A DNA stretch of 64,000 nt from Saccharomonospora cyanea NA-134 (GCF_000244975.1 NZ_CM001440.1:3394325-3458324); one strand, 5' to 3'. Positions 8,628 to 18,315 are shown, numbered from the stretch's first letter. Translations and numbers: made by a program. The notes: generated by a model from the letters alone, not told the origin.

Positions 8628-8936
8628 TCAGGCGCAGTCGCGGCAGATGAGACGCCCGCCGGACTCCTCGGCGAGCCTGCTGCGGTGGTGCACCAGGAAG
8701 CAGACGGAGCAGGTGAACTCGTCGGCCTGCTTCGGCACGACCTTCACCGTCACGTCCTCGCTCGACAGCCCGGAAAGGTCGGCGCCGGGGAGCTCGAAGT
8801 TCTCCGCCGACGCGTCCTCATCGACGTCCACGACGCCGGACTGGGTCTCGTTGCGCCTCGCCTTCAGCTCCTCCAACGAGTCCTCGGCCAGCTCGTCGGC
8901 TTCGCTGCGGCGCGGAGCGTCGTAGTCGGTCGCCAT
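8628..8936 (-). CDS. DUF4193 protein with four-cysteine zinc-ribbon-like end
   Basis: 102 residues. An acidic first half (TDYDAPRRSEADELAEDSLE) leads to a C-terminal module with Cys76-x2-Cys79 and Cys98-x2-Cys101, a probable zinc ribbon (CSVCFLVHH ... LICRDC). This is the actinobacterial DUF4193 family, matching Rv2699c beside cei. Function unknown; the acidic segment and zinc module suggest a protein- or polymerase-binding role, which is inference. AGGGGTGAAAGAGAA precedes the ATG. Confidence 0.9.
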   Translation of the reverse strand: MATDYDAPRRSEADELAEDSLEELKARRNETQSGVVDVDEDASAENFELPGADLSGLSSEDVTVKVVPKQADEFTCSVCFLVHHRSRLAEESGGRLICRDCA

Positions 8937-9387
8937 TTCTCTTTCACCCCTGCGATCAGCTTCGATACGTGTTCGCGGACTCGGCAGCCGCCGCCCGCGA
9001 GTTCTTCGTGCCGCTGGTCAACGTCCCAGCGCCCGTGTTTGTGCCCGGATTCCGGCGTGAGTGAGGTCTCTTTCGTCACCTCGCTGTCACCGACTGGAGC
9101 CCGGGAAGGGTAGCCCACCGCCTACCCCGACTCGAAGCTGGTCACCCAAGCCCTAAGATACGTCACCCAACAGGGTTAATACTGTGTGGAGCAGGACTTC
9201 CGTCGTTCGGGTTGTGGCGTGGCACCGGTGGCTGCACCGGGCGCCACTCGCTTGCCCGGGTGGGCACCGCCGTGATGCTATCCAGAGGCGGTCGGGAGCG
9301 CCGTGCTGTCACGCCCGGGCAACGACGACGGCGGACACACGGACGGATCTTTCAGGGGACCAACTTCTCACGTGAAGGGACGTGCAG
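8937..9387. other. 451-base divergent intergenic region
   Basis: No convincing gene is seen. Candidate -10 hexamers are TACCCT on the minus strand (9112-9107), which would give DUF4193 a leader of about 170 bases, and TACTGT on the plus strand (9180-9185) toward cei. No matching -35 boxes were recognised, so these are weak. Short open frames here have no credible ribosome-binding site or family resemblance. Confidence 0.4.
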
Positions 9388-10089
9388 GTGGCGGCGGGGA
9401 CAGGGGGTCGCACAGGGGCAGGCAGGCAGCGGACGGTTCGTCCTTACCGCAAGAGAAAACCTTTGCCCGCCCTCATCTTCATCGGGGTGTTGGGCGTGGC
9501 GGCCGTGGTCGTGTGGGTGAACGTGATCAGCTCGTCCGGTGACATCGCCGAGGCCGTCACGTGCGACCCGAGGCCGGCCCCGCCCGCCGACACCACGTTC
9601 ACACCGCTGCCCTACGACGCTCTCGTGACCACGCCCCCGGTTCCACCCTCCCGGGTCGAGGTCACGGTGCTCAACGCCAACAACACCCGTGGCGACGCCT
9701 CGATCACAACGGAAGCCCTGAGGCAGCTCGGGTTCACCCGCGTCACCGAACCGGCCAACGACGAGGTGTACACGGGCGACACCGTGGCGAACTGCCACGG
9801 TCAGATCCGCTTCGGCCCCGCCGGTGAGGGCGCCGCCCGCACGGTCCACCTCGTGAACCCGTGCCTGGAACTCATCAAGGACAACCGCAAGGACGCATCG
9901 GTGGACCTCGCGATCGGCACGAACTTCAACGACGTGAATCCGTCCGAGGCCGCCGTGGAGATCCTCGACCAGCTGAAGTCCTGGGAGGCCGAGAAGGGGC
10001 AGGACGACACCGACGAGCAGTCCACCGGCGGCGTCGGACCGGTCATCACCGAGACCCTGCTCACCGAGACCCTGCCGAAGCACTGCTGA
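9388..10089 (+). CDS. cei: Envelope integrity protein Cei (LytR C-terminal domain)
   Basis: 233 residues: short basic N-terminus, one transmembrane helix (about 25-47), and an extracytoplasmic LytR_C domain (about 80-175, beginning RVEVTVLNANNT). Its homologue Rv2700 was named Cei for its role in cell-envelope integrity in M. tuberculosis. GTG 9388 lies seven bases after AAGGGA; another GTG six bases upstream is too close to that site. The gene converges with suhB; a shared hairpin lies at the junction. Confidence 0.88.
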   Translation: MAAGTGGRTGAGRQRTVRPYRKRKPLPALIFIGVLGVAAVVVWVNVISSSGDIAEAVTCDPRPAPPADTTFTPLPYDALVTTPPVPPSRVEVTVLNANNTRGDASITTEALRQLGFTRVTEPANDEVYTGDTVANCHGQIRFGPAGEGAARTVHLVNPCLELIKDNRKDASVDLAIGTNFNDVNPSEAAVEILDQLKSWEAEKGQDDTDEQSTGGVGPVITETLLTETLPKHC

Positions 10090-10097
10090 GAGAGCCC

Positions 10098-10136
10098 GCG
10101 GCGTCGGTGAGGCGGCTCAGACCTCGCCGACGCCGC
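10098..10136. terminator. Bidirectional terminator hairpin between cei and suhB
   Basis: GCGGCGTCGGTGAGG (10098-10112) pairs with CCTCGCCGACGCCGC (10122-10136) over 15 bp with one G-T (G.U in RNA) pair and a nine-base loop. It begins eight bases after the cei stop. The suhB stop codon lies in the loop and the last suhB codons form one arm, so one hairpin can end transcripts from both sides. Confidence 0.75.
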
Positions 10137-10947
10137 ACTCCAGCAACGCGGCCCGCAACGGGTCCGCGATGGAGGGCGCGGCCGCCAGGATGGCGTCGGC
10201 ACCGAGAGCCGGGTCCTCCCCCGGCAGAGTGACCACCGCCCCGGCCTCGGCGGCGACGAGCGCGCCCGCGGCCCAGTCCCACCGGTTCAGCCCGTGCTCC
10301 ACGTAGGCGTCCAGCCAGCCCGCCGCGACCGCGCACAGGTCCAGCGCCGCGGACCCCTGCCTGCGCAGGTCCCGCACCCTGCCCAGAAGCTTCGCCGTGA
10401 ACTCAGCCTGCCTGGCACGGCGTTCGGAGCGGTAGGCGAACCCGGTCGCGAGCAACGCCACGTCGAGACCGGTGGGCTCCGACACTCGCAGCGGCCGCCC
10501 GTCCAGCCACGCACCTCGCCCCCGGGTGGCGGTCCAACGGCGTCGCGACGCGGGCTCCACCACTGCCCCCGCGACGGAGACACCGTCGACCTGCGCGGCC
10601 ACGGACACGGCGAACCACGGCAGCCCGTACAGGAAGTTCACGGTCCCGTCGATCGGGTCCACCACCCAGGTCACTCCCCCGGACGGCCGGACCGCACCGT
10701 GGGTGCCCTCCTCCTCACCCAGGACCGCGTCTCCCGGCCTCAACTCGGCGAGGCGCTCCCGCACCAGCCGCTCCGACGCGGTGTCCACCGCTGTCACGAC
10801 GTCGGTCTCACTGGTCTTCGTGTCGACGGCCACGGTCGCACCGGTCAGCATGGACTCGTAGGCGTCGCGAACCAGGTCGGCGGCGTCGGAGGCCACCCGC
10901 TCGGCGACGGCGGTCAGGGTTTCGGGGTCGGATTCCACTGCTCCCAC
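10117..10947 (-). CDS. suhB: Inositol-1-monophosphatase family protein SuhB
   Basis: 276 residues. This Mg-dependent phosphatase family removes phosphate from myo-inositol-1-phosphate, needed for phosphatidylinositol and mycothiol in actinomycetes. Metal-binding motifs are present: GEEEGT (Glu near 79), [11 protein letters not shown] (Asp97, Asp100) and the late [14 protein letters not shown]. The frame is open far upstream, opposite ppgK. GTG 10947 is chosen by family length; GTG 10938 is a possible alternative. It is divergent from ppgK with a 73-base gap, as in mycobacteria. Confidence 0.9.
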   Translation of the reverse strand: MGAVESDPETLTAVAERVASDAADLVRDAYESMLTGATVAVDTKTSETDVVTAVDTASERLVRERLAELRPGDAVLGEEEGTHGAVRPSGGVTWVVDPIDGTVNFLYGLPWFAVSVAAQVDGVSVAGAVVEPASRRRWTATRGRGAWLDGRPLRVSEPTGLDVALLATGFAYRSERRARQAEFTAKLLGRVRDLRRQGSAALDLCAVAAGWLDAYVEHGLNRWDWAAGALVAAEAGAVVTLPGEDPALGADAILAAAPSIADPLRAALLECGVGEV

Positions 10948-10966
10948 GCCGACTATGGGATCACAT

Positions 10967-10985
10967 CCGGTTAAAGTCTCGCCCA
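10967..10985 (+). promoter_or_regulatory. Probable ppgK promoter -10 region (TAAAGT)
   Basis: TAAAGT (10972-10977) is a TANNNT -10 candidate 44 bases before the ppgK ATG. The surrounding CCGGTTAAAGTCTCGCCCA is nearly repeated at 50068-50085 upstream of the polyamine operon. No clear -35 box is seen. Low confidence as a functional promoter. Confidence 0.35.
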
Positions 10986-11020
10986 ACGACTTCTGAATCG
11001 AGAAGGAAGGGGCCTCGCCC

Positions 11021-11782
11021 ATGACGGCGAACCGTGGGTTCGGCATCGACATCGGCGGCAGCGGCATCAAGGGTGCCCTCGTCGACCTGGACAAGGGTGA
11101 GCTCATCGGTGACCGGCTGCGCATCGACACGCCCAGGCCGTCGACGCCCGAGGCGGTGGCCGACGTGGTCGCCGAGATCGTGAACCACTTCGGCTGGGAC
11201 GGCCCCGTCGGCATCACGCTTCCCGCGGTCATCAAGAAGGGCGTCGCCCACACCGCGGCCAACATCGACCCGAGCTGGATCGGCCTCGACGCCGACGCGC
11301 TGTTCGCCGAGCGGCTCGGCCGTGACGTGGCCGACGTGGCCATGTTGAACGACGCCGACGCCGCGGGCATGGCCGAGATGCGTTTCGGCGACCCGGCCGC
11401 GAGGAAGGGCGTCGTCGCGCTGCTGACCTTCGGGACGGGCATCGGAAGCGCGCTGTTCCAGAACGGCTCGCTCATGCCCAACACCGAGTTCGGTCACATC
11501 GAGATCGACGGCCACGACGCGGAGAAGAAGGCGGCGGCCTCGGCGAAGGACAACGAGGGGCTTTCTTACCCCGATTGGGCCAAGCGAGTCAATCGTTATC
11601 TGACCGTGTTGGAGGACCTCATCTGGCCGGACCTGTTCATCGTGGGCGGCGGTGTGAGCAAGAAGTCGCACAAGTGGGTGCCTCTGCTGGACATCCGGAC
11701 ACCGGTCATCACCGCATCGTTGCTGAACAACGCGGGGATCGTGGGAGCTGCCGCCGCCGCGAAGGAGGGGCTCGCCCACTGA
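11021..11782 (+). CDS. ppgK: Polyphosphate glucokinase
   Basis: 253 residues of the ROK kinase fold. It phosphorylates glucose to glucose-6-phosphate using polyphosphate or ATP. The first phosphate loop is [13 protein letters not shown] at the N terminus, the second [11 protein letters not shown], and a catalytic aspartate lies in NDADAAG. It lacks the HTH of ROK repressors. AAGGAAGGGG is about nine bases before the ATG. Position and length match Rv2702. Located between suhB and sigA. Confidence 0.95.
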   Translation: MTANRGFGIDIGGSGIKGALVDLDKGELIGDRLRIDTPRPSTPEAVADVVAEIVNHFGWDGPVGITLPAVIKKGVAHTAANIDPSWIGLDADALFAERLGRDVADVAMLNDADAAGMAEMRFGDPAARKGVVALLTFGTGIGSALFQNGSLMPNTEFGHIEIDGHDAEKKAAASAKDNEGLSYPDWAKRVNRYLTVLEDLIWPDLFIVGGGVSKKSHKWVPLLDIRTPVITASLLNNAGIVGAAAAAKEGLAH

Positions 11783-11864
11783 GCCGGCGCCCGCTGCGCG
11801 CCGCGCGACGGGCGGAAAACCCCTTGCGCGGCGCGAAGACGGGGGCCGCAGAGATGATCGCGGG

Positions 11865-11894
11865 TGCGACTGCTGCCGCTACCGTCGTTACAAT
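11865..11894 (+). promoter_or_regulatory. Candidate promoter of sigA
   Basis: TACAAT (11889-11894) is a good primary-sigma -10. TGCGAC (11865-11870), 18 bases upstream, is a weak -35. It would give sigA a leader of about 113 bases. It is the closest match to a housekeeping promoter in the ppgK-sigA gap. Confidence 0.45.
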
Positions 11895-12013
11895 GGAACA
11901 CGGCTCTCGGCTGCGGGAGACAAAACCGCAGGCCGGGGCAAGTTCCCCGAACCTGAGGCAGCCGGGACCCCACGTCTCGGTTCGTCGTGACCGACCGCTG
12001 CGAAAGGGCGTAC

Positions 12014-13411
12014 GTGGCAGCCGCAAAGACCGCAACCCGAAGCGGGACGAAGACAACGAGCGCCGCCGAACCGGCGACTGCCGACGAGACCACGGCGGCC
12101 GTGGACGGCACGGCCACGCCGGAAGCGAAGTCGTCGGGTCGCAAGACGGCCGCGAAGAAGGCTCCCGCGAAGTCCGCGAAGACCACCCGGACCCGCAAGA
12201 CCACCACCGCGAAGTCCACCAAGGCGAAGACGGCCGGGTCGAAGACCACCAAGGGCAAGGCCAAGACGTCCGCCGAGCTCGGTGAGGACGTCGACGGCGC
12301 CGAGCTCGAGGAGGTCGACCTCTCCGACCTCGACGTCGACGCCGTGGAGGTGGACGTCGTCGACGCCACCGTGACGGAGGAGACGGACGACTCCGAGGAG
12401 TCCGGCGGCTCTCGCAACGACCCCGACTTCGTCTGGGACGAGGAGGAGTCCGAGGCGCTGCGCCAGGCGCGCAAGGACGCCGAGCTCACCGCGTCCGCCG
12501 ACTCGGTGCGGGCCTACCTCAAGCAGATCGGCAAGGTCGCGCTGCTCAACGCCGAGGAGGAGGTCGAGCTCGCCAAGCGTATCGAGGCAGGCCTCTACGC
12601 CGCCGAGCGGCTGCGCGTGGCCGAGGAGGAGGGCGAGAAGCTCTCCACCCAGATGCGCCGCGACCTGAAGTGGATCGTGCGTGACGGTGAACGCGCCAAG
12701 AGCCACCTGCTGGAGGCCAACCTCCGGTTGGTGGTGTCGCTCGCCAAACGCTACACCGGACGCGGCATGGCCTTCCTCGACCTCATTCAGGAAGGCAACC
12801 TGGGTCTGATCCGCGCGGTCGAGAAGTTCGACTACACCAAGGGCTTCAAGTTCTCCACGTACGCGACGTGGTGGATCCGCCAGGCCATCACCAGGGCGAT
12901 GGCCGACCAGGCCCGCACCATCCGTATCCCGGTGCACATGGTGGAGGTCATCAACAAGCTCGGCCGCATACAGCGCGAGCTGCTTCAGGACCTCGGTCGC
13001 GAGCCCACTCCCGAGGAACTCGCCAAGGAGATGGACATCTCCCCCGAGAAGGTCCTCGAGATCCAGCAGTACGCGCGCGAGCCGATCTCGCTCGACCAGA
13101 CGATAGGTGACGAGGGAGACTCGCAGCTCGGTGACTTCATCGAGGACAGCGAGGCCGTGGTGGCCGTCGACGCCGTCTCGTTCACGCTGCTGCAGGACCA
13201 GTTGCAGTCGGTGCTGCAGACGCTGTCGGAGCGTGAGGCCGGCGTGGTGCGGCTGCGCTTCGGGCTCACCGACGGCCAGCCCCGCACGCTCGACGAGATC
13301 GGTCAGGTCTACGGCGTGACGCGCGAGCGTATCCGGCAGATCGAGTCGAAGACCATGTCGAAGCTGCGTCACCCGTCCCGGTCCCAGGTCCTGCGCGACT
13401 ACCTGGACTGA
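12014..13411 (+). CDS. sigA: Primary RNA polymerase sigma factor SigA (HrdB)
   Basis: 465 residues. The N-terminal 160 residues are Ala/Lys/Thr-rich then acidic, typical of actinobacterial region 1.1. Next come region 1.2 ([15 protein letters not shown]), regions 2.1-2.4 ([35 protein letters not shown], the -10 recognition and melting part), region 3 and region 4.2 ([20 protein letters not shown]). It directs RNA polymerase to housekeeping promoters. GTG 12014 is preferred over GTG 11987 because AAAGGG lies five bases upstream and the resulting start ([10 protein letters not shown]) is the family form. Synteny: Rv2703. Confidence 0.96.
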   Translation: MAAAKTATRSGTKTTSAAEPATADETTAAVDGTATPEAKSSGRKTAAKKAPAKSAKTTRTRKTTTAKSTKAKTAGSKTTKGKAKTSAELGEDVDGAELEEVDLSDLDVDAVEVDVVDATVTEETDDSEESGGSRNDPDFVWDEEESEALRQARKDAELTASADSVRAYLKQIGKVALLNAEEEVELAKRIEAGLYAAERLRVAEEEGEKLSTQMRRDLKWIVRDGERAKSHLLEANLRLVVSLAKRYTGRGMAFLDLIQEGNLGLIRAVEKFDYTKGFKFSTYATWWIRQAITRAMADQARTIRIPVHMVEVINKLGRIQRELLQDLGREPTPEELAKEMDISPEKVLEIQQYAREPISLDQTIGDEGDSQLGDFIEDSEAVVAVDAVSFTLLQDQLQSVLQTLSEREAGVVRLRFGLTDGQPRTLDEIGQVYGVTRERIRQIESKTMSKLRHPSRSQVLRDYLD

Positions 13412-13442
13412 GTTCTCGGCCCTCGTCGCCGTGGTGGTGGGG

Positions 13443-14309
13443 TCAGCGGGCGCGCTCGCCACGAGACGTGTTCGAGCGCAACACCACCCCGATCACCACG
13501 GCGAGGATGCCGAGCGCCTCGACGAGCGTCGGCACCTGGCCCAGCACCACGAACCCGATGGCGGCCGCCGTCACGGGCAACAGGGCCAGCAGCAGCGCGA
13601 ACCGGGCCTGCCCGACACGCCGCAGCACCACTTGGTCGAGTGCGTACGGCACGACGGTGGCCAGCAGGCCCACCCCGATGGCGAACGCGAGCAGGTCGGG
13701 CTCACCCCACACGGCGGTCGTGCCGAGCACCAGCGGTGAGAGCACCACCGTGGCGACGGCGAAGCCCACCGCCAGGCTGTCCACACCACTGCCCGCGAGT
13801 GCGACGCGGCGGCCCAACACGATGTAGGCGGCCCACGCCACCGCCGCGCCGAGAGCGAAGGCGACGCCGCCCGGACTGCCCTCCCACTGGACGTCGGCGA
13901 TGAGGACGACCCCCACCGTGACTCCGGCGAGCGCCGCGTAGTCACGCACTCCCCGGGAGCCGAGGGCGGCGACGACCACGGGACCTGCGAACTCGATCGC
14001 CACGGCCGTCCCCAGTGGAAGCCGGGCGATGGCCTCGTAGAACAACACGTTCATCCCGGCCGTGACCACGCCGAAGGTGCCCGCGAGCAGCAACGCACGG
14101 CCGCGCCACGCCTGCCGTCCCGGTCTGCGCCACAGCAGCAGGATGAGTGCCGCGCCGAGGCAGCGCAGCCAGGCGACTCCGGCCGGTGTGGCGACGTCGA
14201 ACAGCCAGACGGCGAGCGCCGCACCGACGTACATCGAAATTCCGCTGACAACGAACACGAGGGGCGCGGGAACGGCATCCAGCGCCCGTCTCCCGGTGGA
14301 GATCGTCAC
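13443..14309 (-). CDS. EamA/DMT-family transporter
   Basis: 288 residues with ten hydrophobic helices in two EamA repeats, the drug/metabolite transporter architecture (RhtA-type exporters of amino acids or metabolites). GTG 14309 starts just before the first helix; no strong ribosome-binding site is visible, so the start is uncertain. The frame is open a further 270 bases upstream, but that stretch has no membrane character. Convergent with sigA, 31 bases apart. Substrate unknown. Confidence 0.85.
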   Translation of the reverse strand: MTISTGRRALDAVPAPLVFVVSGISMYVGAALAVWLFDVATPAGVAWLRCLGAALILLLWRRPGRQAWRGRALLLAGTFGVVTAGMNVLFYEAIARLPLGTAVAIEFAGPVVVAALGSRGVRDYAALAGVTVGVVLIADVQWEGSPGGVAFALGAAVAWAAYIVLGRRVALAGSGVDSLAVGFAVATVVLSPLVLGTTAVWGEPDLLAFAIGVGLLATVVPYALDQVVLRRVGQARFALLLALLPVTAAAIGFVVLGQVPTLVEALGILAVVIGVVLRSNTSRGERAR

Positions 14310-14572
14310 GCGGGCACATACTGCCTGACCACCACAAACGGGTGGTCGGGTGGGCCGTTCCCGCCACGCGTCGGCGGTGTCTCGTGACGCGCTGCGACAT
14401 TCGGGGTAAACAGGCGTGACACGGCTCCCACGGGGCCTGGGAACACTTGCGGGAGCCGAAACGTCTGCAAGAGTGGAGGCAGCGAGCCACCGCGCTCGGC
14501 GGTAGGTCCGACCACGGTGGTCGCGGCTGAAGATGGCATCGGCTGGCGATGCCGGGACGGAGGGAGACTCCA

Positions 14573-14752
14573 ATGACAACGACGACGCTCACCCGCCCCG
14601 AACTGACCGCTGCGGACCGTTGTGACCGTTGCGGAGCAGCCGCACAGATGCGCGCCGTTCTCCCGAACGGCGGAGAGCTGTTGTTCTGTGGCCACCACGG
14701 TCGTGAGTACGAGGCCAAGCTGAAGGAGCTGGACGCCGACATCCAGCGCTGA
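14573..14752 (+). CDS. DUF7455 small zinc-binding-type protein
   Basis: 59 residues. A Cys-x2-Cys pair (DRCDRCGAAAQ) and a later FCGHHGREY provide a probable four-ligand zinc site; the C-terminal helix is charged. The family is widespread in actinobacteria near sigA/sigB (Rv2708c type); function unknown. ATG 14573 is preceded by GGAGGGAGA, an excellent site. Followed 29 bases later by a 17-bp terminator stem. Confidence 0.85.
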   Translation: MTTTTLTRPELTAADRCDRCGAAAQMRAVLPNGGELLFCGHHGREYEAKLKELDADIQR

Positions 14753-14781
14753 CGCCGTCGCCCAGCCGCACGGAGTGTGAG

Positions 14782-14818
14782 CGGGGGCGGGAATCCCGAG
14801 CCGGGGTTCCCGCCCCCG
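14782..14818. terminator. Strong bidirectional hairpin terminator
   Basis: A 17-bp stem: 14782-14798 pairs with 14802-14818 with one G.U-type pair and a three-base loop (AGC). It sits between the end of the DUF7455 gene and the end of the ROK repressor gene and can serve both. Confidence 0.85.
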
Positions 14819-14848
14819 TCGTCGTGTTCGGGGTGTTCGGACCGGCCG

Positions 14849-16018
14849 CTACACCGTGTCCATGATCTCCTCGAACGCGACTTCGGCGGCTCCCAGCAGT
14901 TTGGCGTCGCGGCCCAGTGCCGACCGCTCCACGCGGACGCCTCCCATGGCGCGGCTCACCATGCTGCGCTGCCGCACCCGACTCACCACGTCCTTCAACA
15001 CCGCGTCGGGCAGGCCGGTGAAGAGGTCGCCGAGCACGACGAGTTCGGGCCCCAGGACGTTCACCACGTTGACGAGTCCGAGGGTCAGCCACTCCGCCAG
15101 CTCGCCCAGACGCCGGCGCGCCGCGTCCGGGTCGGCCGCCAGCGTGCGGAGCTCCACCACCACGGCACCCCTCGGGCTGTCCTCGGGCAGGCCCAGAGCG
15201 CGGCAGAACGCCGCCTCACCGACCTCGGTCTCCCAGCAGCCACGGCTGCCGCAGTAGCACTCACGGCCCTGCGGGCGCACCACCATGTGCCCGAGTTCGC
15301 CCACGTACCCGGTCGTGCCGCGCAACGCCGTGCCCTGGGCGATGACACCGCCGCCCACGCCGATGTCGGCCGACACGAACACCACGTCGTCGACCTCTCG
15401 GGCCGCTCCTCGCAGGTGCTCGGCCAGTGCCCCGAGTTCGGCGTCGTTGCCCACGACGGCGCGGACTCCGAGTGCGGCCGACAGCCGCTCCCCCAGAGCC
15501 ACGTCGCTCCACCTCAGGTTGGGCGCCTCGTGCACGTGTCCGTCGAGGCGGCGGACCACGCCCGGCACCGAGACCCCGCACGCCACCGGCCGCACTCCCA
15601 GGTCGGCCGCCAGTGGCGCGGTGGATTCGACGATCCGGGTGAGGACCTCGCCGGGAGCACGGGTACGGCTGTGGAGTTTCCAGCTGTTGCGGCCGAGGAT
15701 CTCACCACCGAGCCCGACCAGAGCCAACGCGACGTGCTCGACCTGGATGTCCACGGCCAGCACCACGGCGGCCTCGGGCTGCGGCAACACCAACAGCGAC
15801 GGCCTGCCCGCCTGCCTGCCCGGCCTCGGTACCCGCTCCGCCACCACGCCTGACTCGGCGAGCCCGTCGACGAGCGCCTTGATCGTGCTCCGGTTGAGCC
15901 CCAGCTCGGTGGCGAGCTCCGCTCGTGTGCTCGGCCCGCCGAGGTGGAGCAGACGCAACAGGCTGGCACGGTTGTACCGCCTCACCTCATCGGGCCGGGC
16001 CACAGGCGTGCTGGTCAC
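14849..16018 (-). CDS. ROK-family transcriptional repressor of the adjacent sugar transporter
   Basis: 389 residues. An N-terminal winged HTH (about 12-62; STRAELATELGLNRSTIKALV) is fused to a ROK sugar-kinase-like domain with the zinc motif GELGHMVV ... Cys254, Cys256, Cys261 (CYCGSRGCWE). XylR/NagC/Mlc-type proteins of this kind bind operators and are released by a sugar ligand. It begins 25 bases after the permease gene, so it is probably co-transcribed with the transporter it controls. The 7-5-7 palindrome at 19474-19492 before the operon is the likely operator. Confidence 0.88.
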   Translation of the reverse strand: MTSTPVARPDEVRRYNRASLLRLLHLGGPSTRAELATELGLNRSTIKALVDGLAESGVVAERVPRPGRQAGRPSLLVLPQPEAAVVLAVDIQVEHVALALVGLGGEILGRNSWKLHSRTRAPGEVLTRIVESTAPLAADLGVRPVACGVSVPGVVRRLDGHVHEAPNLRWSDVALGERLSAALGVRAVVGNDAELGALAEHLRGAAREVDDVVFVSADIGVGGGVIAQGTALRGTTGYVGELGHMVVRPQGRECYCGSRGCWETEVGEAAFCRALGLPEDSPRGAVVVELRTLAADPDAARRRLGELAEWLTLGLVNVVNVLGPELVVLGDLFTGLPDAVLKDVVSRVRQRSMVSRAMGGVRVERSALGRDAKLLGAAEVAFEEIMDTV

Positions 16019-16043
16019 GGCCGTAATCGTCGCATCACGGACC

Positions 16044-17462
16044 TCAGCGGGCCGCGTCGGCCGCGCGCCTGCGCGACACCGCGTCCACGGTGGCGGCGAG
16101 CAGCAGGACGAGCCCCGTGACGATCGACACGACCGCGGCGGGCTGCTTGAGCAGCCCGAGTCCGTTGGACACCACGGCGAGCACCGTGCCGCCGATCACG
16201 GCGTCGGACACCCGGCCCTTGCCGCCGAACAGGGACGTGCCGCCGATCACGGCGGCGCCCACGGCGAACAGCAACGTGTTGAGCCCGCCCGCCTGCGGGT
16301 CGACCGAGCCGACCTTCGACGAGTACACGATCGCGCCGAGAGCGGCCACCGAGGAACACACGACGAACACACTCGCCCTGACGCGCGTCACGTCGATGCC
16401 TGCCCGGCGAGCGGCCTCCCGGTTCCCGCCGACGGCGTAGATGTGCCTGCCGTAGCGAGTGCGGTTCAGCACGTAGGTGCCGACGGCGAGCAACGCCAGC
16501 ACGATCGGCACCACGTACGGGACACCGCGGATCTCGATGGTCGGGTTCGGCGACCGGTTGACCGTCAGCAGGGCGGTCGCCACCACGCCGAGGACGGCGA
16601 CCCCACCCACCTTGAGCGCGACGATGGTGGTCGGCTGGGTCACCAGGCCGCGCCGCAGCCGCCGGATGTGCCGACCCAGTGTGACGGCGGCGAATCCCCC
16701 GACGCTCACCGCGAAAAGCGCCCAACTGCCGGCCACGGACAGGTTGCCGTTCGCGACCGCGTTCAGCACCGGAGAGGTGGAGATACCGAGCACACCGCCC
16801 TCGCCGATGAACTGGAGGATCACTCCCTGCCACGTGAGGAACAGCGCGAGCGTCACCACGAACGACGGCATCCCGATCCGGGCCACGAGAAACCCGGTGA
16901 CACAACCGATGGCGGTGCCCACGCACAGCGCGAGGAGCATCTCCACCCACGGGTTGGCGGTCAGCCCTGACACGGTGAGCCCGATGCCGAGCACCGACAT
17001 CGCCGCCCCGGCCCAGATACGCAGCAGCACCGCGAGGATCGCCGCGAGCGCGAGCACGGCGTTGAACAGCACGAACACGGTCGAGCCCAGGCCCCCGAGC
17101 AGGTTGCCGTCCTCGACGAAGTGCATCGCGAGCACCGCCGCGGTGACACCGGAGGCGGTGCCCGCCGACAGGTCGATCTCCCCGACCAGCAGCACGAACA
17201 CGATGCCCATCGCGATGATGGTCTGTCCCGCGCCCTGCGCGAGCAGGTTGGCGAGGTTGTTCAATGACAGGAAGACGTCCGACAGGGTGGCGAACACCGC
17301 GACGAGCGCCACGAGTCCGAGCAGGGCGGGCAAGGAGCCGAGCTGACCGGCGCGCAGCCGCGCGAAGTAGTCGCGCACGGCGTCGGACGTCGACATCGCG
17401 GTGGTGTCGATTCCGAAGTCGGAGATCACCGCGCTCTGTTGCGCGGTAGGCGTTTGTGTCAT
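16044..17462 (-). CDS. Sugar ABC transporter permease (XylH/RbsC type)
   Basis: 472 residues with about 10-12 transmembrane helices. Family motifs: EIDLSAGTASGVTAAVLA near residue 120, and the cytosolic coupling loop GGNREAARRAGIDVTRVR. It forms the membrane channel for a periplasmic-type sugar importer of the xylose/ribose/fructose class. ATG 17462 has AGAGGA upstream; a polar N-terminal extension of about 35 residues precedes the first helix. It lies 29 bases after the ATPase gene. Length is above the usual 320-430 residues, as in XylH-like members. Confidence 0.9.
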   Translation of the reverse strand: MTQTPTAQQSAVISDFGIDTTAMSTSDAVRDYFARLRAGQLGSLPALLGLVALVAVFATLSDVFLSLNNLANLLAQGAGQTIIAMGIVFVLLVGEIDLSAGTASGVTAAVLAMHFVEDGNLLGGLGSTVFVLFNAVLALAAILAVLLRIWAGAAMSVLGIGLTVSGLTANPWVEMLLALCVGTAIGCVTGFLVARIGMPSFVVTLALFLTWQGVILQFIGEGGVLGISTSPVLNAVANGNLSVAGSWALFAVSVGGFAAVTLGRHIRRLRRGLVTQPTTIVALKVGGVAVLGVVATALLTVNRSPNPTIEIRGVPYVVPIVLALLAVGTYVLNRTRYGRHIYAVGGNREAARRAGIDVTRVRASVFVVCSSVAALGAIVYSSKVGSVDPQAGGLNTLLFAVGAAVIGGTSLFGGKGRVSDAVIGGTVLAVVSNGLGLLKQPAAVVSIVTGLVLLLAATVDAVSRRRAADAAR

Positions 17463-17491
17463 CTGAGGTCCTCTTGCTGACGGGAATCCGG

Positions 17492-18307
17492 TCACAGAGC
17501 CGCGTTCTCGGGCCGGGCGAGTCCGAGGTCGCCGGAGCGGCCGGCGGTGATCAACTCGACCACCTGCCCGTGTGTCACGTCCTTGGTTCGCACCTCGGCG
17601 ACCATGCGCCCCAGGTACAGCACGGCGATCCGGTCGGACACCTCGAACACGTCGGCCATGTTGTGACTGATGAGCACCACACCCAACCCCTGCTCGGCGA
17701 GCCTGCGCACGAGGTCGAGCACCTGCCGCGTCTGGGCGACACCGAGGGCGGCCGTGGGCTCGTCGAGCAGTACCACCGCGCTCTCCCACAGCACGGACTT
17801 GGCGATGGCCACGGTCTGCCGCTGTCCCCCGGACAGTGCGGAGACCGGGGTGCGCACGGACTTCACCGTGCGCACCGACAGCGACGCCAGCGTCCTGCGC
17901 GCCGCCTCCTCCATCCCCGCCTCGTCGAGCAGCCAGGCGCTGCCGCGTTCCCTGCCGAGGAACATGTTCTGCACGATGTCGAGGTTGTCGGCCAGGGCGA
18001 GATCCTGGTAGACGACCTCGATGCCCAGATCGGCGGCGTCCTTGGGACCGCGGACGGACACCTCCCGGCCCCGGAAACGGACGGTGCCCGAGTCCACGGG
18101 GTGGATACCCGCGATGCTTTTGACCAATGTGGACTTACCGGCGCCGTTGTCGCCGACGAGGGCGGTCACCTCGCCCGCTCGCACGGCGAAGTCCACGTCG
18201 TGCAACACGTGCACCGGCCCGAAACTCTTGTTGACCCCACGGAGTTCCAGCACCGGCTCCGCCGTGGTGTCGCCTGTGGCCTCCGAGTGGGTCGCGACGT
18301 CGGTCAT
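17492..18307 (-). CDS. Sugar ABC transporter ATP-binding protein, single-domain form
   Basis: 271 residues, one nucleotide-binding domain: Walker A GDNGAGKST (52-60), Q-loop Gln101, signature LSGGQRQ (158-164), Walker B VVLLDEPTAA (Asp182-Glu183) and His215. Most carbohydrate importers of this class have a tandem two-domain RbsA/XylG; the single-domain type resembles FrcA. ATG 18307 is used because GAGG lies six bases upstream. A GTG at 18319 that overlaps the stop of the binding-protein gene (GTGA) is an alternative. Energises the adjacent permease. Confidence 0.9.
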   Translation of the reverse strand: MTDVATHSEATGDTTAEPVLELRGVNKSFGPVHVLHDVDFAVRAGEVTALVGDNGAGKSTLVKSIAGIHPVDSGTVRFRGREVSVRGPKDAADLGIEVVYQDLALADNLDIVQNMFLGRERGSAWLLDEAGMEEAARRTLASLSVRTVKSVRTPVSALSGGQRQTVAIAKSVLWESAVVLLDEPTAALGVAQTRQVLDLVRRLAEQGLGVVLISHNMADVFEVSDRIAVLYLGRMVAEVRTKDVTHGQVVELITAGRSGDLGLARPENAAL

Positions 18308-18315
18308 GTCCCGCC

